Below, piece after piece: positions 35,118 to 43,670 of a stretch of 64,000 bases of DNA. Under the pieces are notes generated by a model, which searched no databases, had not been told where the DNA came from, and saw nothing but the letters and a program-made list of their open reading frames with translations. The stretch spans positions 3,410,001 through 3,474,000 of the forward strand of contig OZ243937.1 in assembly GCA_965214085.1 (NCBI GenBank), written 5' to 3'. Each line of letters starts with the position of its first letter. The first letter of the stretch is position 1. The stretch comes from UBA6055 sp965214085 (lineage in GTDB: Bacteria; Chloroflexota; Anaerolineae; Aggregatilineales; Phototrophicaceae). The position numbers and the translations under genes were made by a program.

Positions 35118-35594
35118 CAGGGCAATCGCTTCAAAATGAATCTAAGATCTTGGAACCTTATACGAACTCAAATTTAACCACAGAGACACAGAGGGCACAG
35201 AGAAATGTCTATCATTTATAGGCATTGTGAAATTGCACTTCAATTTTGAACCCTATTTTATGAAACCTGCCGAAGCCTGTCGAAATATGTAGGGGCGAGC
35301 CACCGGGCTCTGTTGAAATACTCAATTTACCCCCACCCCAAACCCTTCCTGCCATCTCTATGGCAGGCATCCCATAAAGAGGGAGGGGCTTTAACAACTC
35401 ATTACGGGTCAGAAAGTGCCCCTTCCCTCATTTTGGGGATGAGATGGCGAGGAGGGACCGGGGGATGGGGGTGTTTTTCAACAACATCCACCGGCTCGCC
35501 CTTACGCACACAGCATAGGATTTCATATTTTGTGTGAGCCGAGTCGTGATTTGCGAGCGACAGTGGTGAAAAATATTTTGATGCGATTGCCCTG
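35118..35594. mobile_element. M element 3, carrying a nested N element
   Basis: A 477-bp element with CAGGGCAATCGCTTCAAAAT at the left end and ATTTTGATGCGATTGCCCTG at the right end. The left end continues into GAACCTTATACGAACTCAAA and ACCACAGAG, a longer inverted end shared with element 4. Inside lies a P palindrome split by the N element at 35307-35487. There is no gene here. The remaining 136 bp up to 35731 contains nothing recognisable. Confidence 0.72.
35307..35487. mobile_element. N element nested in a P palindrome within M element 3
   Basis: It is bounded by CCACCGG at 35300-35306 and 35488-35494. The ends contain TGTTGAAATAC and GTTTTTCAACA, which are inverted with one mismatch. Without it the sequence reads GTAGGGGCGAGCCACCGGCT followed by CGCCC, exactly as in the uninterrupted copy at 37388. 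Confidence 0.72.
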
Positions 35595-35730
35595 CATACG
35601 TCACGCGCGCAGAAAAAAGCGAGCGACGCACAGGGCTGGCTATGTCCCTAAGGCGCTTAGGGCGGCTATTGTTGTGGCAGGCAGCGATAATCGCGCGTCA
35701 TGCCGCCACCTGCTGGTTAGAGACACGCGC

Positions 35731-36813
35731 TCAGAAGCGCACGCCAAACTTTACCACTTCCGCCGGGTTGTTCACGACCAGATCCCAAACGGCGGGCGCC
35801 TCATCCAAAGACACAAGCGGCTGTATCAAACCGCTGGCGGTCAGCGCGCCCCGGCGCATCATGCTGATGATGGCGTCGTAGGCGCGGTAATCATCCCAGC
35901 GTGAATAATCGCGCGGCTTATGCCCCACATAACAGCCGTGAGGAACGATGACCGTCTGACGATTACGATGAAACTCGCGCCCCAGCCAAAGGCCCCGTCC
36001 CTCGCCCAGGTAGACGCCGGCGGCACAGATCGTGCCTTCCATCCGCGTCGCGCGTATCGCGCTCTGCAGGCCCGCGTAAGTCGCGCTCAACTCGACGGCC
36101 ACATCGACGCCGGGCCCGCCGCTGAGCTTGTGGATTTCCAAGGCGGCATCCACTTCAAAAGGATCAAGGGCGTAATGAGCCCCGTATTCGAGCGCCAGTT
36201 CCCGGCGCTTGGGCAGCGGATCCACGGCGAAGATCTGCTCAGCGCCGCTAAGCGCGGCCATGCGCACGGTCAGCAAACCGATCGCGCCCAGCCCGATGAC
36301 AGCGACCGTATCGGCGAAGCGCAAGTTGGATTCGCGGATGCAGTGGAAAGAGACGAAGGCGGGTTCAAAACATAAGGCGTCCAACGGATCGATATCGCCC
36401 AAGCGCCAGATGCAGCCGTCAAGCCAAAGCGGCGGACCGTCCCAGGGCAGCTTGCGCCGCGTCGTAATGGTGTTGGTCTCGCTGACGTCCATAAAGCTGA
36501 TCACCCGATCCCCGACCTTCCAGCCCGAGACATCAACGCCCGTCTCGATGATAGTACCGACGCCGCTGGTGCCGACAATCGAGCCGGCGAGCATACTCTC
36601 GGCGCCGCTTTCGCCAGTCTCGACGAAAAGACGCATATCGTCGTCCCAACCCAGACCTTGCTCTGCCCGGCCCCGCATGAAGGCCAAGGGCGTACCGTGC
36701 TTGCCGGAGGCGTATTCGGTCTGAATACGCAGCTCATGCGGCGCCAGCGGCCGCTCGTCATATTCGACGATTTCAATTTTGTCTGCGCCGGTGAAGGCTA
36801 GCTTTCGCGGCAT
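35731..36813 (-). CDS. MDR-superfamily dehydrogenase without the usual zinc ligands
   Basis: A 360-residue medium-chain dehydrogenase/reductase. The Rossmann motif VIGLGAIGLLTVRMA lies near residue 170, followed by a basic residue pattern after the second strand (DPLPKRR). The N-terminal catalytic domain is recognisable, but where zinc alcohol dehydrogenases have CG(I/V)CGTD this one has SGKHGTP (36-42), and there is no GHE motif, so it is probably zinc-independent or uses other ligands. AAAGGAT lies near the start. It is a single gene flanked by repeats on both sides. Substrate unknown; a sugar or polyol is a reasonable guess. Confidence 0.82.
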   Translation of the reverse strand: MPRKLAFTGADKIEIVEYDERPLAPHELRIQTEYASGKHGTPLAFMRGRAEQGLGWDDDMRLFVETGESGAESMLAGSIVGTSGVGTIIETGVDVSGWKVGDRVISFMDVSETNTITTRRKLPWDGPPLWLDGCIWRLGDIDPLDALCFEPAFVSFHCIRESNLRFADTVAVIGLGAIGLLTVRMAALSGAEQIFAVDPLPKRRELALEYGAHYALDPFEVDAALEIHKLSGGPGVDVAVELSATYAGLQSAIRATRMEGTICAAGVYLGEGRGLWLGREFHRNRQTVIVPHGCYVGHKPRDYSRWDDYRAYDAIISMMRRGALTASGLIQPLVSLDEAPAVWDLVVNNPAEVVKFGVRF

Positions 36814-36840
36814 GATCTATCCTTTGCGAATGTACTAATA

Positions 36841-36905
36841 TGAACCTTATACGACCTTAAATTTAACCACAGTCGCTCGCAAGTCACGACTTGGCTCACA
36901 CAAAA
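36841..36905. repeat. M-element end fragment
   Basis: GAACCTTATACGACCTTAAA, TTTAACCACAG and CGCTCGCAAGTCACGACTTG match internal/end parts of M elements 3-5. It is a solitary fragment just upstream of the MDR gene. Confidence 0.6.
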
Positions 36906-37028
36906 TAACGAGCCAGTAGCTTCGCAGAGAACAGATTAGGTATGAACAGACAGCCTTAACCTAGCATCGCCCGATACGCGCTTACGGTACTTCATTAGAT
37001 TTTCCTCTCACGCGTTTACTACAACTGG

Positions 37029-37092
37029 CAGCGCATGGTCGCTTAACCTCTAAGGGCTAATCTTTTTTTGAGCCTCTAAGGACTATGCGTGA
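37029..37092. other. Structured sequence of unknown function
   Basis: GCGCATGGTC pairs with GACTATGCG at the other end (one wobble). Between them CCTCTAAGGGCTA and CCTCTAAGGACTA form a direct repeat around a run of T. It could fold as RNA or be a protein-binding site. It lies in the otherwise gene-free gap 36814-37552. Confidence 0.3.
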
Positions 37093-37274
37093 CGACAGAT
37101 CGACCAGTATTGCAGACTGTGGTAGGCGCTCATCCCAGAAAGGATGTCGCAAAGAGAACTGGCACTTTCCGCTGCCACCTGAAATCTAACACTAAAAGTG
37201 CAATTTAGGCAAAATCAATGACAAAATCGATAATATGGAAGTAAATCAAACATACGAATTATCCCGGCTCGTTA

Positions 37275-37440
37275 AAAAAGAGACACAGAGAGCACAGAGA
37301 AATGTCTATCACTTAATTGATATTGAGAAAATGCACTTCATTTTTGAACCCTGTTTATGAAACCTGCCGAAGCCTGTCGAAATATGTAGGGGCGAGCCAC
37401 CGGCTCGCCCGAACGCACACAGCATTGGATTTCATATTTA
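37275..37440. repeat. M-element internal fragment with an uninterrupted P palindrome
   Basis: The stretch from GAGACACAGAGAGCACAGAG through GAAACCTGCCGAAGCCTGTC to CATTGGATTTCATATT matches M element 3 without the N insertion. The P core is TGTAGGGGCGAGCCACCGGC plus TCGCCC (37387-37412). Full M ends were not found, so it is a remnant. Confidence 0.65.
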
Positions 37441-37522
37441 GGTAGTTAAGATCGGGATTATCTGTAGCCTTGACAAGCGATAATGCGCTGTCTACAATCA
37501 CAGTACGATAATGATAAACTCG

Positions 37523-37539
37523 GTTTGATATTATCAAAC
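37523..37539. promoter_or_regulatory. Operator-like palindrome GTTTGAT-ATT-ATCAAAC
   Basis: A perfect 7-bp inverted repeat, 13 bp upstream of the SDR start codon and directly before the ribosome binding site. It is well placed for repression of the whole polysaccharide-lyase operon. The IclR regulator at 46077 is the nearest candidate binder. Confidence 0.55.
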
Positions 37540-37552
37540 AAGGAAGCGGGGC

Positions 37553-38314
37553 ATGCAGATCAATCTTGAAGGCAAGGCCGCATTGGTGACCGGCGGCAAT
37601 ATCGGCATCGGCGCGGGCATCGCCAAGGCGCTGGCGGAATGTGGCGCGCAAGTTACCATCACTTACTTTTCGCACGAAGCTGAAGCTAATGATACCGTAA
37701 ATGCGCTCAAAGGGCTCGGCTGCGATGCGGCTATGCTGCAATTGGACGCGACGGACAGCGCTCAAGTGGCAGCGCTTGCGGCGCAGGCGGCCGAGCGTAT
37801 GCAGGGCAAGATTGACATTCTGGTTAACAACGCCGGGCATCTGGTGGATCGCGTACAAACCGCCAGCATGTCCGATGAACATTGGCATCGCGTCATTGAT
37901 GTCAACCTCACGAGCGCCTTCTACTGCACGCGCGAGGCGCTGCCCTACATGCCCGAGGGCGGGCGCATCGTGAATATGGCGTCGATGGCGGCGCGCAATG
38001 GCGGCGGCAACGGCACGGTAGCTTACGCGGCGTCGAAAGCCGGTGTCATCGGCCTGACGCGCGGACTGGCCAAAGAACTGGCGCCGCGCAAGATAACCGT
38101 CAACGCGCTGGCGCCCGGCTTCATCGCCGAAACGCCATTCCATGAGACTTTCACCGGCTTTGACAACTATGCCGGTATCATCAGCGGTATACCGTTGGGT
38201 GTAGCGGGCTTGCCGCCCGATGTTGCCGGCGCGGTTTTGTATTACGTATCGGACCTCGGCAAGTGGGTGACGGGCCAGGTTGCGGAAATCAACGGCGGCG
38301 CCTGGTTCGTTTAG
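37553..38314 (+). CDS. SDR oxidoreductase, first gene of the uronate operon
   Basis: A 253-residue short-chain dehydrogenase/reductase. The cofactor motif TGGNIGIG is at 13-20, NNAG at 92-95, and the catalytic Ser144, Tyr158 and Lys162 are present. Family members reduce or oxidise sugar hydroxyls. In uronate pathways such enzymes reduce 4-deoxy-5-keto-uronates, which would fit the lyase and GH88 genes downstream (inference). GGAAGCGGGGC precedes the ATG. It starts the operon SDR, lyase, GH88, permease, permease, binding protein. The next gene begins 20 nt later. Confidence 0.9.
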   Translation: MQINLEGKAALVTGGNIGIGAGIAKALAECGAQVTITYFSHEAEANDTVNALKGLGCDAAMLQLDATDSAQVAALAAQAAERMQGKIDILVNNAGHLVDRVQTASMSDEHWHRVIDVNLTSAFYCTREALPYMPEGGRIVNMASMAARNGGGNGTVAYAASKAGVIGLTRGLAKELAPRKITVNALAPGFIAETPFHETFTGFDNYAGIISGIPLGVAGLPPDVAGAVLYYVSDLGKWVTGQVAEINGGAWFV

Positions 38315-38334
38315 TATCACGAGAGACGGGCTTG

Positions 38335-40572
38335 ATGCGGGAGTATCTCTTTCTTAAGCGCCATTCGCTTGACAATTGGCGGACGCTGGCGGAGACGACG
38401 CATTCGTCTCAGTTTAAGCGTTTGCTGCGTCAAGCCGATTCGCATCACGCTGGCTCCCCGCCGCCCGACCATCCCAGCGACTCCATCACCTATATCGGCA
38501 CGGCTGTGCTCAACCTGGCGCTGGCGCACCTGCTGACCGGGGACGCGGCCTATCTGGACACCGCCCGCCGCTGGATAAAATCCGCTATCGCCTACCCGCA
38601 TTGGGGCAAAGAGCGCATGCCGGATCATGATCTCGACGCGGCCTGGCTGCTATTCGGGCTGGGATTGGGCTACGACTGGCTCAAAGACGCCCTGCCGCCG
38701 GACGAGCGCGCCGCCCTGCGTGACAAGCTATACCTGCACGGGCGCCGGCTTTACGAATACGCCCTGGCCAGCGAAGACCGCTGGTGGAGCTCGGCTTACT
38801 GGCAGAATCACAATTGGATCTGCTACGGCGGCTTGGCGACGGCCGCTTATGCCCTCTGCGCTGAAACCAGCGAAGCCGCCAGTTGGGCAACACGAGCGCG
38901 CGACAACTTCGCCCAGGCGCTGTCGCTCATGCCCGAGGACGGCTCCAATTACGAAGGTCCGGTGTACTGGCGCTACGGCGTCATCTGGTTCCTCATCTAC
39001 GCCCACCTGCTGCAGCAAGAGACCGGCGAAGACTTGCATGATTCGGGCTTCCTGCGCAACACCTTCTTTTATCGGCTCTACCTGAGCGGACCCAACCTGG
39101 TCGATACCGCCAACTTCGGCGACTGCCACGATCGGCGCAGCGCCCATACTGCCGCCGTCTACGCGCGCCTGGCCAGCCTATACAATATCGGCGCAGCGCA
39201 ATGGCTTTATCACCACTTCGACGCCAGCGGCGAATGGGAGCGCGAAGGCGCCGAAGGGCTGGTGAAACCGGGCCTCTGGGCGGAATCTGGCCTGGAGTTC
39301 CTTTGGTATGACCCGGCTATCGAGGCAGCGCCCATCGCTGACCTGCCGCTCAGCCGTATTTTCCCCGACCTGGGGCTGGCGACGATGCGCAATTCCTGGC
39401 ATGCGAAGGGCGTCACGATGGCCTTCAAGTGCGGCGCGCCCAACGGCATCAAAGCCTGGCACAGCGGTCAAGAGCTTAACCGCCAGCGCGCCTGGCAAAC
39501 GCTTAACGCCGGGCATGATCATCCCGACGCCAACAGCTTTATCATCATCAGCGGCGAAAATTATGTCGCCGTCGATGATGGTTACGCCCAAGAAAAGCGC
39601 AGCCGCCACCACAGCACCTTGCTTATAGATGGCCGCGGCCAATATGCGGAAGGAAGCAAAAACGCCTTCCGAGAATTGGACGCGACCTGGGGCGCCCGCC
39701 TGGAAGCCAGCCTTGAATGCGGCGATGTCGTTTATACACGCGGCGAAGCGGCCCGGGCTTACGCGCCGGATTTGCGGCTGCGGCAATTCACACGAGAGGC
39801 GATTTTTCTCGCCGGCGACGCCGTGGTAATGCGCGATACGATAGTGGCCGATGCCCCGCATGACTATCAGTGGCTGCTGCAGACCGACGTTCCGCCCGCG
39901 GCGAATGGGCCTGGGTCCTTCAAGTTTACCAGCGGCGCGACGCCCTACCAATTGCACGCGCTGCAACCCGCCGAGGTTACGCACGATGTCTTGGAACAGG
40001 AGATCAGCGCCAACCCCACATCGGCCAAGCCCGACTGGATTATCCGCCGGACGCAGTACGCGCTGGCGCTACGCCCCGCCGCAGACTGTCGCGATTGCCA
40101 GTTCTTCGTCGCGCTCGACCTGGCCGGCTGCCAAGTCCAATCGCTGCCGGCCGAACGTGGCCTGGTCGCGACGCTGCGCAGGGATCGCCAGCAATGGACG
40201 GTCGCCTTTGCCAGCGGCCGCGACGGCATCTTGGCCGCCAACCCGAATGTGAACATCGATGGGGCTTGGTTCGCGGGACGCAAGGCGGGCGGACAGCACA
40301 GCCAATACCTGGCGGGTGATGTCACCAGCATTTGGCTGGACGGCGAGCTGCACCTCGTCGCCGACCGTCCGGTGGATATGTCCCGGCGGCAGGTGGACGA
40401 CAGTACCACCATTACCATCAGCGCGCGCGACGATGCCTGGCTGCGGCTCAAAAGCGATAAACCCGCGGCTCTTCATTTGAATGGCGGCGACTGCCAATTT
40501 CAGCACGACGCCGCGACCGGCATGATTTGGGTCCGGGTAAGCGCCGGCAAATCCGAGCTAGTGATTCTTTGA
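38335..40572 (+). CDS. Polysaccharide lyase, heparinase II/III-alginate lyase superfamily
   Basis: A 745-residue lyase with an N-terminal (alpha/alpha) toroid and a C-terminal beta-sandwich, as in the heparinase II/III and oligo-alginate lyase families. Such enzymes cleave uronate-containing polysaccharides by beta-elimination, leaving unsaturated ends. Visible family stretches are WQNHNW (156-161, the active-site Asn/His), EDGSNYEGPVYW (201-212) and GHDHPDANSF (near 395, a metal/active-site His). There is no signal peptide, so it probably acts on imported oligosaccharides. I chose the ATG at 38335, 20 nt after the SDR stop. The PL family cannot be fixed by eye. Confidence 0.85.
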   Translation: MREYLFLKRHSLDNWRTLAETTHSSQFKRLLRQADSHHAGSPPPDHPSDSITYIGTAVLNLALAHLLTGDAAYLDTARRWIKSAIAYPHWGKERMPDHDLDAAWLLFGLGLGYDWLKDALPPDERAALRDKLYLHGRRLYEYALASEDRWWSSAYWQNHNWICYGGLATAAYALCAETSEAASWATRARDNFAQALSLMPEDGSNYEGPVYWRYGVIWFLIYAHLLQQETGEDLHDSGFLRNTFFYRLYLSGPNLVDTANFGDCHDRRSAHTAAVYARLASLYNIGAAQWLYHHFDASGEWEREGAEGLVKPGLWAESGLEFLWYDPAIEAAPIADLPLSRIFPDLGLATMRNSWHAKGVTMAFKCGAPNGIKAWHSGQELNRQRAWQTLNAGHDHPDANSFIIISGENYVAVDDGYAQEKRSRHHSTLLIDGRGQYAEGSKNAFRELDATWGARLEASLECGDVVYTRGEAARAYAPDLRLRQFTREAIFLAGDAVVMRDTIVADAPHDYQWLLQTDVPPAANGPGSFKFTSGATPYQLHALQPAEVTHDVLEQEISANPTSAKPDWIIRRTQYALALRPAADCRDCQFFVALDLAGCQVQSLPAERGLVATLRRDRQQWTVAFASGRDGILAANPNVNIDGAWFAGRKAGGQHSQYLAGDVTSIWLDGELHLVADRPVDMSRRQVDDSTTITISARDDAWLRLKSDKPAALHLNGGDCQFQHDAATGMIWVRVSAGKSELVIL

Positions 40573-40585
40573 GGGTAGCCGCTTG

Positions 40586-41737
40586 ATGACCACTGATTTT
40601 GCAGAAGCCTTAGAGCAAAGCATCGATACGACTCGGCAGAACCTGAGCGCGCTTGAGGAATTTCCCGAATCTTTCAAGCATGGCTTTTGGCAGCCGATCG
40701 AAAAAGAGCGCCCGGCCGGGCATTGGGTGGACGGCTTCTGGACCGGTCTGCTTTGGCTGGCTTGGGCGCACAGCGGCGATACCGACCTAAAGGCTGGCGC
40801 AGAACGCTGGAACGCGAAGCTGGCGCACCTGAAGACCAGCCGGGGCACCCACGATTTGGGCTTCATATTTTACCTGTCGCATGTCATCGCCGGGCGCCTG
40901 ACGGGCCACGCCGCCTGGTACGACAACGCCATCACAGCCGCCTACACATTGACCCAGCGCTACAATCCACGCGGCGAATACCTGCAAGCCTGGGATGATG
41001 ATGGCATCCGCAAATGGGCCGGCCGCAGCAATATCGACCTGATGATGAACCTGGCGCTGCTGTATTGGGCCAGCGCGAAGACCGGCGACGCCGCCCTGGC
41101 GCATATCGCGACGCAGCACGCGCGCACATCGCGCCTGGCGCTGGTGCGGGGCGATGGCTCTACCGCGCATGTCGCCGACTTCAACCCCGATACCGGCCTG
41201 CTGATGCGGCAAGAACAATATCAAGGCTACAGCTACGATTCCTGCTGGTCGCGCGGGCAAGCCTGGGCGCTCTACGGCTTCGCGACTTGCTATCGCTATA
41301 CCGGCATCCCCAGCTTCTTGACGACTGCGCAAGCTGTGGCGGATTACACGCAGCGTCACCTGCCCGCGGACCTCGTGCCTTTCTGGGATTACAACAGCCC
41401 GCATATTCCCGATACCTATCGCGATTCATCGGCGGCCTCCGTGACCGTCTGCGGCTTGGTCGAGTTGGCGGCGGTCGATAGCGAAAACGCCACGCGCTGG
41501 CTTGAATTGGCTGAGCGCATGTTACACTCTCTGTGCGAGCGTTACCTGGTGCGGAATGCGCAGGGACCGTCTTCAATCTTGCGGGACGGCGCGCGCTCTG
41601 TGCCGGCGAACTTGATGGAGCACGGACTGATATACGGCGACTATTATTTCCTCGAAGCGCTGACCGCGTTTACGCGACCGGATATTCATCAGCGCGCCTT
41701 TGCCGTCGAAAGCGCCTTAAGCGGGATGAGCGAGTAA
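40586..41737 (+). CDS. GH88 unsaturated glucuronyl hydrolase
   Basis: A 383-residue (alpha/alpha)6 enzyme of family GH88, which removes the unsaturated uronate left by polysaccharide lyases through hydration of the double bond. The two catalytic aspartates are Asp90 in THDLGF and Asp151 in NIDLMMN. The substrate-site stretch QGYSYDSCWSRGQAWALYG is near 207-225. No signal peptide. GAGGG lies 10 nt upstream of the ATG, and a TTG directly before it is unlikely to be used. It follows the lyase gene by 13 nt, and the pair forms a complete route from oligosaccharide to 4-deoxy-5-keto-uronate. Confidence 0.93.
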   Translation: MTTDFAEALEQSIDTTRQNLSALEEFPESFKHGFWQPIEKERPAGHWVDGFWTGLLWLAWAHSGDTDLKAGAERWNAKLAHLKTSRGTHDLGFIFYLSHVIAGRLTGHAAWYDNAITAAYTLTQRYNPRGEYLQAWDDDGIRKWAGRSNIDLMMNLALLYWASAKTGDAALAHIATQHARTSRLALVRGDGSTAHVADFNPDTGLLMRQEQYQGYSYDSCWSRGQAWALYGFATCYRYTGIPSFLTTAQAVADYTQRHLPADLVPFWDYNSPHIPDTYRDSSAASVTVCGLVELAAVDSENATRWLELAERMLHSLCERYLVRNAQGPSSILRDGARSVPANLMEHGLIYGDYYFLEALTAFTRPDIHQRAFAVESALSGMSE

Positions 41738-41743
41738 TTTGTT

Positions 41744-42679
41744 ATGGCGACAATTTCCTTACCACGCAAGCAAGTATTCTCGTCACGGGCGCGTGAAGCC
41801 CTGAATGGTTACCTCTTCATATCGCCTTGGGCCCTGGGTTTTCTCATATTCGTCATCGGTCCTATGATCGGGCTGATCTGGCTGAGCTTCCATCGCTGGG
41901 ACTTGATCGGCGACCCCCGCTACGTCGGCTGGCGCAATTTCGAGCGTCTGCTGCGCGACCGCCTTTTCCTCAAGTCCATGGAAGTCACCATCATCTACGG
42001 CTTGGGGCGTGTGCCGCTGGGCATTATCGTGGCGCTGGGCACGGCGCTGCTGCTCAACAACCGCCGCATCAAGTTCATCGGCATTTGGCGCACCATCTAT
42101 TACATGCCAGTGGTGCTGCCGCCGGTGGCCATCGCCCTGGTCTGGATGTGGATTTACAATCCGCGCTACGGCATTCTCAATTCGACGATTCAGCAAGTCT
42201 TAGGCGTACCGGGTCCGCGCTGGCTGGACGACCCGGCTTTGGTGTTGCCCTCGTTGATGATAATGGCGGTATGGGTCGCCGCCGGCCGCAACATGATTAT
42301 CTATCTGTCCGGCTTGCAGGGCATCTCCAGCGAGCTTTACGAGGCGTCTTCAATTGATGGCGCCGGCTACTGGCGGCAATTCTTCCGCATCACCCTGCCC
42401 TTGCTGACGCCGGTTATCTTTTTCAACTTGATCACCGGCATGATCGACACCTTCAAACTTTTCTCGCAAGCATACATCATGACCGGAGGCGGCCCGCGCA
42501 ATCAATCGCTCTTTTTCACCTACTACCTCTACCAGAAAGGATTCCAGCAGTACCAAATGGGTTACGCCTCGGCGATGGCGGTGGTGGTATTCATCATCAT
42601 CATGGCGCTGACACTGCTGGTATTCCGCTGGTCAAAAGCCTGGGTCTTTTACGAAGGCGAACTGACGGGGGGGGATTAA
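41744..42679 (+). CDS. CUT1 sugar ABC importer permease, MalF/UgpA type (system 1)
   Basis: A 311-residue inner-membrane permease with six predicted helices, starting near residue 25 (LFISPWALGFLIFVIGPMIG). The EAA loop that docks the ATPase is EASSIDGAGYWRQFFRITLP (about 204-223). It lies 6 nt after the GH88 gene and 4 nt before its partner permease, so all are on one transcript. No ATPase gene is present in the operon. It probably imports the oligosaccharide substrate of the lyase and GH88 enzymes. Confidence 0.94.
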   Translation: MATISLPRKQVFSSRAREALNGYLFISPWALGFLIFVIGPMIGLIWLSFHRWDLIGDPRYVGWRNFERLLRDRLFLKSMEVTIIYGLGRVPLGIIVALGTALLLNNRRIKFIGIWRTIYYMPVVLPPVAIALVWMWIYNPRYGILNSTIQQVLGVPGPRWLDDPALVLPSLMIMAVWVAAGRNMIIYLSGLQGISSELYEASSIDGAGYWRQFFRITLPLLTPVIFFNLITGMIDTFKLFSQAYIMTGGGPRNQSLFFTYYLYQKGFQQYQMGYASAMAVVVFIIIMALTLLVFRWSKAWVFYEGELTGGD

Positions 42680-42683
42680 AGCG

Positions 42684-43574
42684 ATGGCTGCCAATATCGC
42701 GCTAAACGCGCCGACGCCTAAGAATGCCTTAAAAGAACAAGCCTTGTCCTACCTAAAGTTGGCGGCGATATACGCCGTCCTGCTGCTGGGCGCCGTGCTG
42801 GTATTCTTCCCCTTCGCTTGGACGATCTCGACATCGCTTAAATCCGAACAGCAGACATTGGCTTATCCGCCGACTTGGACGCCCGATCCCGTGCAATGGG
42901 AGAACTATCCCGATGCGCTCACGGCGCGTCCGTTCGGGCGATACTATGTCAACACCACCATAATCACCACGCTAAGCGTTATCGGGCAGGTGCTTAGCTC
43001 GGCGGTGGTGGCATACGGTTTCGCCCGTTTCCGCTTCCCCGGGCGCGGGATCATTTTCCTGGTCCTGCTCAGCACATTGATGATTCCCTTCCACATGCTT
43101 ATCATCCCGCGCTTCATCCTATTCAAATATCTGGGCTGGCTCGATACCTTCCTTCCGCTGATCGTGCCCAATTTCTTCGGCGGCGCCTTCTCTATTTTCT
43201 TGCTGCGTCAATACTTCCTTACCATCCCGCTCGACCTGGACGAAGCCGCCAAAATGGACGGCGCCAATGCTTTCCAAATCTTCATGAGTATCATTCTGCC
43301 GCTGGCTCGGCCGGCCCTGGGCGCGGTAGCCGTCTTTGAATTTGTGTCCACCTGGAATGATTTTCTCGGTCCGCTGATCTATCTGAGCTCCGACCGCAAC
43401 TACACGGTGTCCATCGGCCTCGCCGCCTTCCGTAATGATTATTTCACAGCCTGGCATCTGTTTATGGCCGCCTCCGCCGTCGCCATGCTGGCGCCGCTAG
43501 TCGTCTTCTTCCTGGCGCAGCGATACTTCATCAGCGGCGTGGCGCTGACGGGATCAGGCGGATCAAAGGGATAA
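42684..43574 (+). CDS. CUT1 sugar ABC importer permease, MalG/UgpE type (system 1)
   Basis: A 296-residue permease partner of the upstream gene. Six predicted helices begin near residue 28, and the EAA loop EAAKMDGANAFQIFMSIILP is near 185-204. The C-terminus ends in the short hydrophobic/basic tail usual for this family. It starts 4 nt after the previous stop, with a G-rich stretch as ribosome binding site. A 96-bp leader separates it from the binding-protein gene, which has its own strong ribosome binding site. Confidence 0.94.
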   Translation: MAANIALNAPTPKNALKEQALSYLKLAAIYAVLLLGAVLVFFPFAWTISTSLKSEQQTLAYPPTWTPDPVQWENYPDALTARPFGRYYVNTTIITTLSVIGQVLSSAVVAYGFARFRFPGRGIIFLVLLSTLMIPFHMLIIPRFILFKYLGWLDTFLPLIVPNFFGGAFSIFLLRQYFLTIPLDLDEAAKMDGANAFQIFMSIILPLARPALGAVAVFEFVSTWNDFLGPLIYLSSDRNYTVSIGLAAFRNDYFTAWHLFMAASAVAMLAPLVVFFLAQRYFISGVALTGSGGSKG

Positions 43575-43670
43575 GTTGTCTCCACGCGAAAGGAGGTGCA
43601 AAGGGCGCAACCTTGCAGCACCACAACGACAGCATCGAATCAATTCAGTTTCCGAAGGAGAAAACATCTA

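Noticed and set aside
37355..38320. Antisense open frame (about 321 codons) opposite the SDR gene
   Set aside because: The SDR catalytic motifs are on the other strand, and the frame extends into a repeat fragment.
43596..43670. N-terminal extension of the system 1 binding protein
   Set aside because: The upstream start would place unrelated residues before the signal peptide, and the ATG at 43671 has an AAGGAG site.
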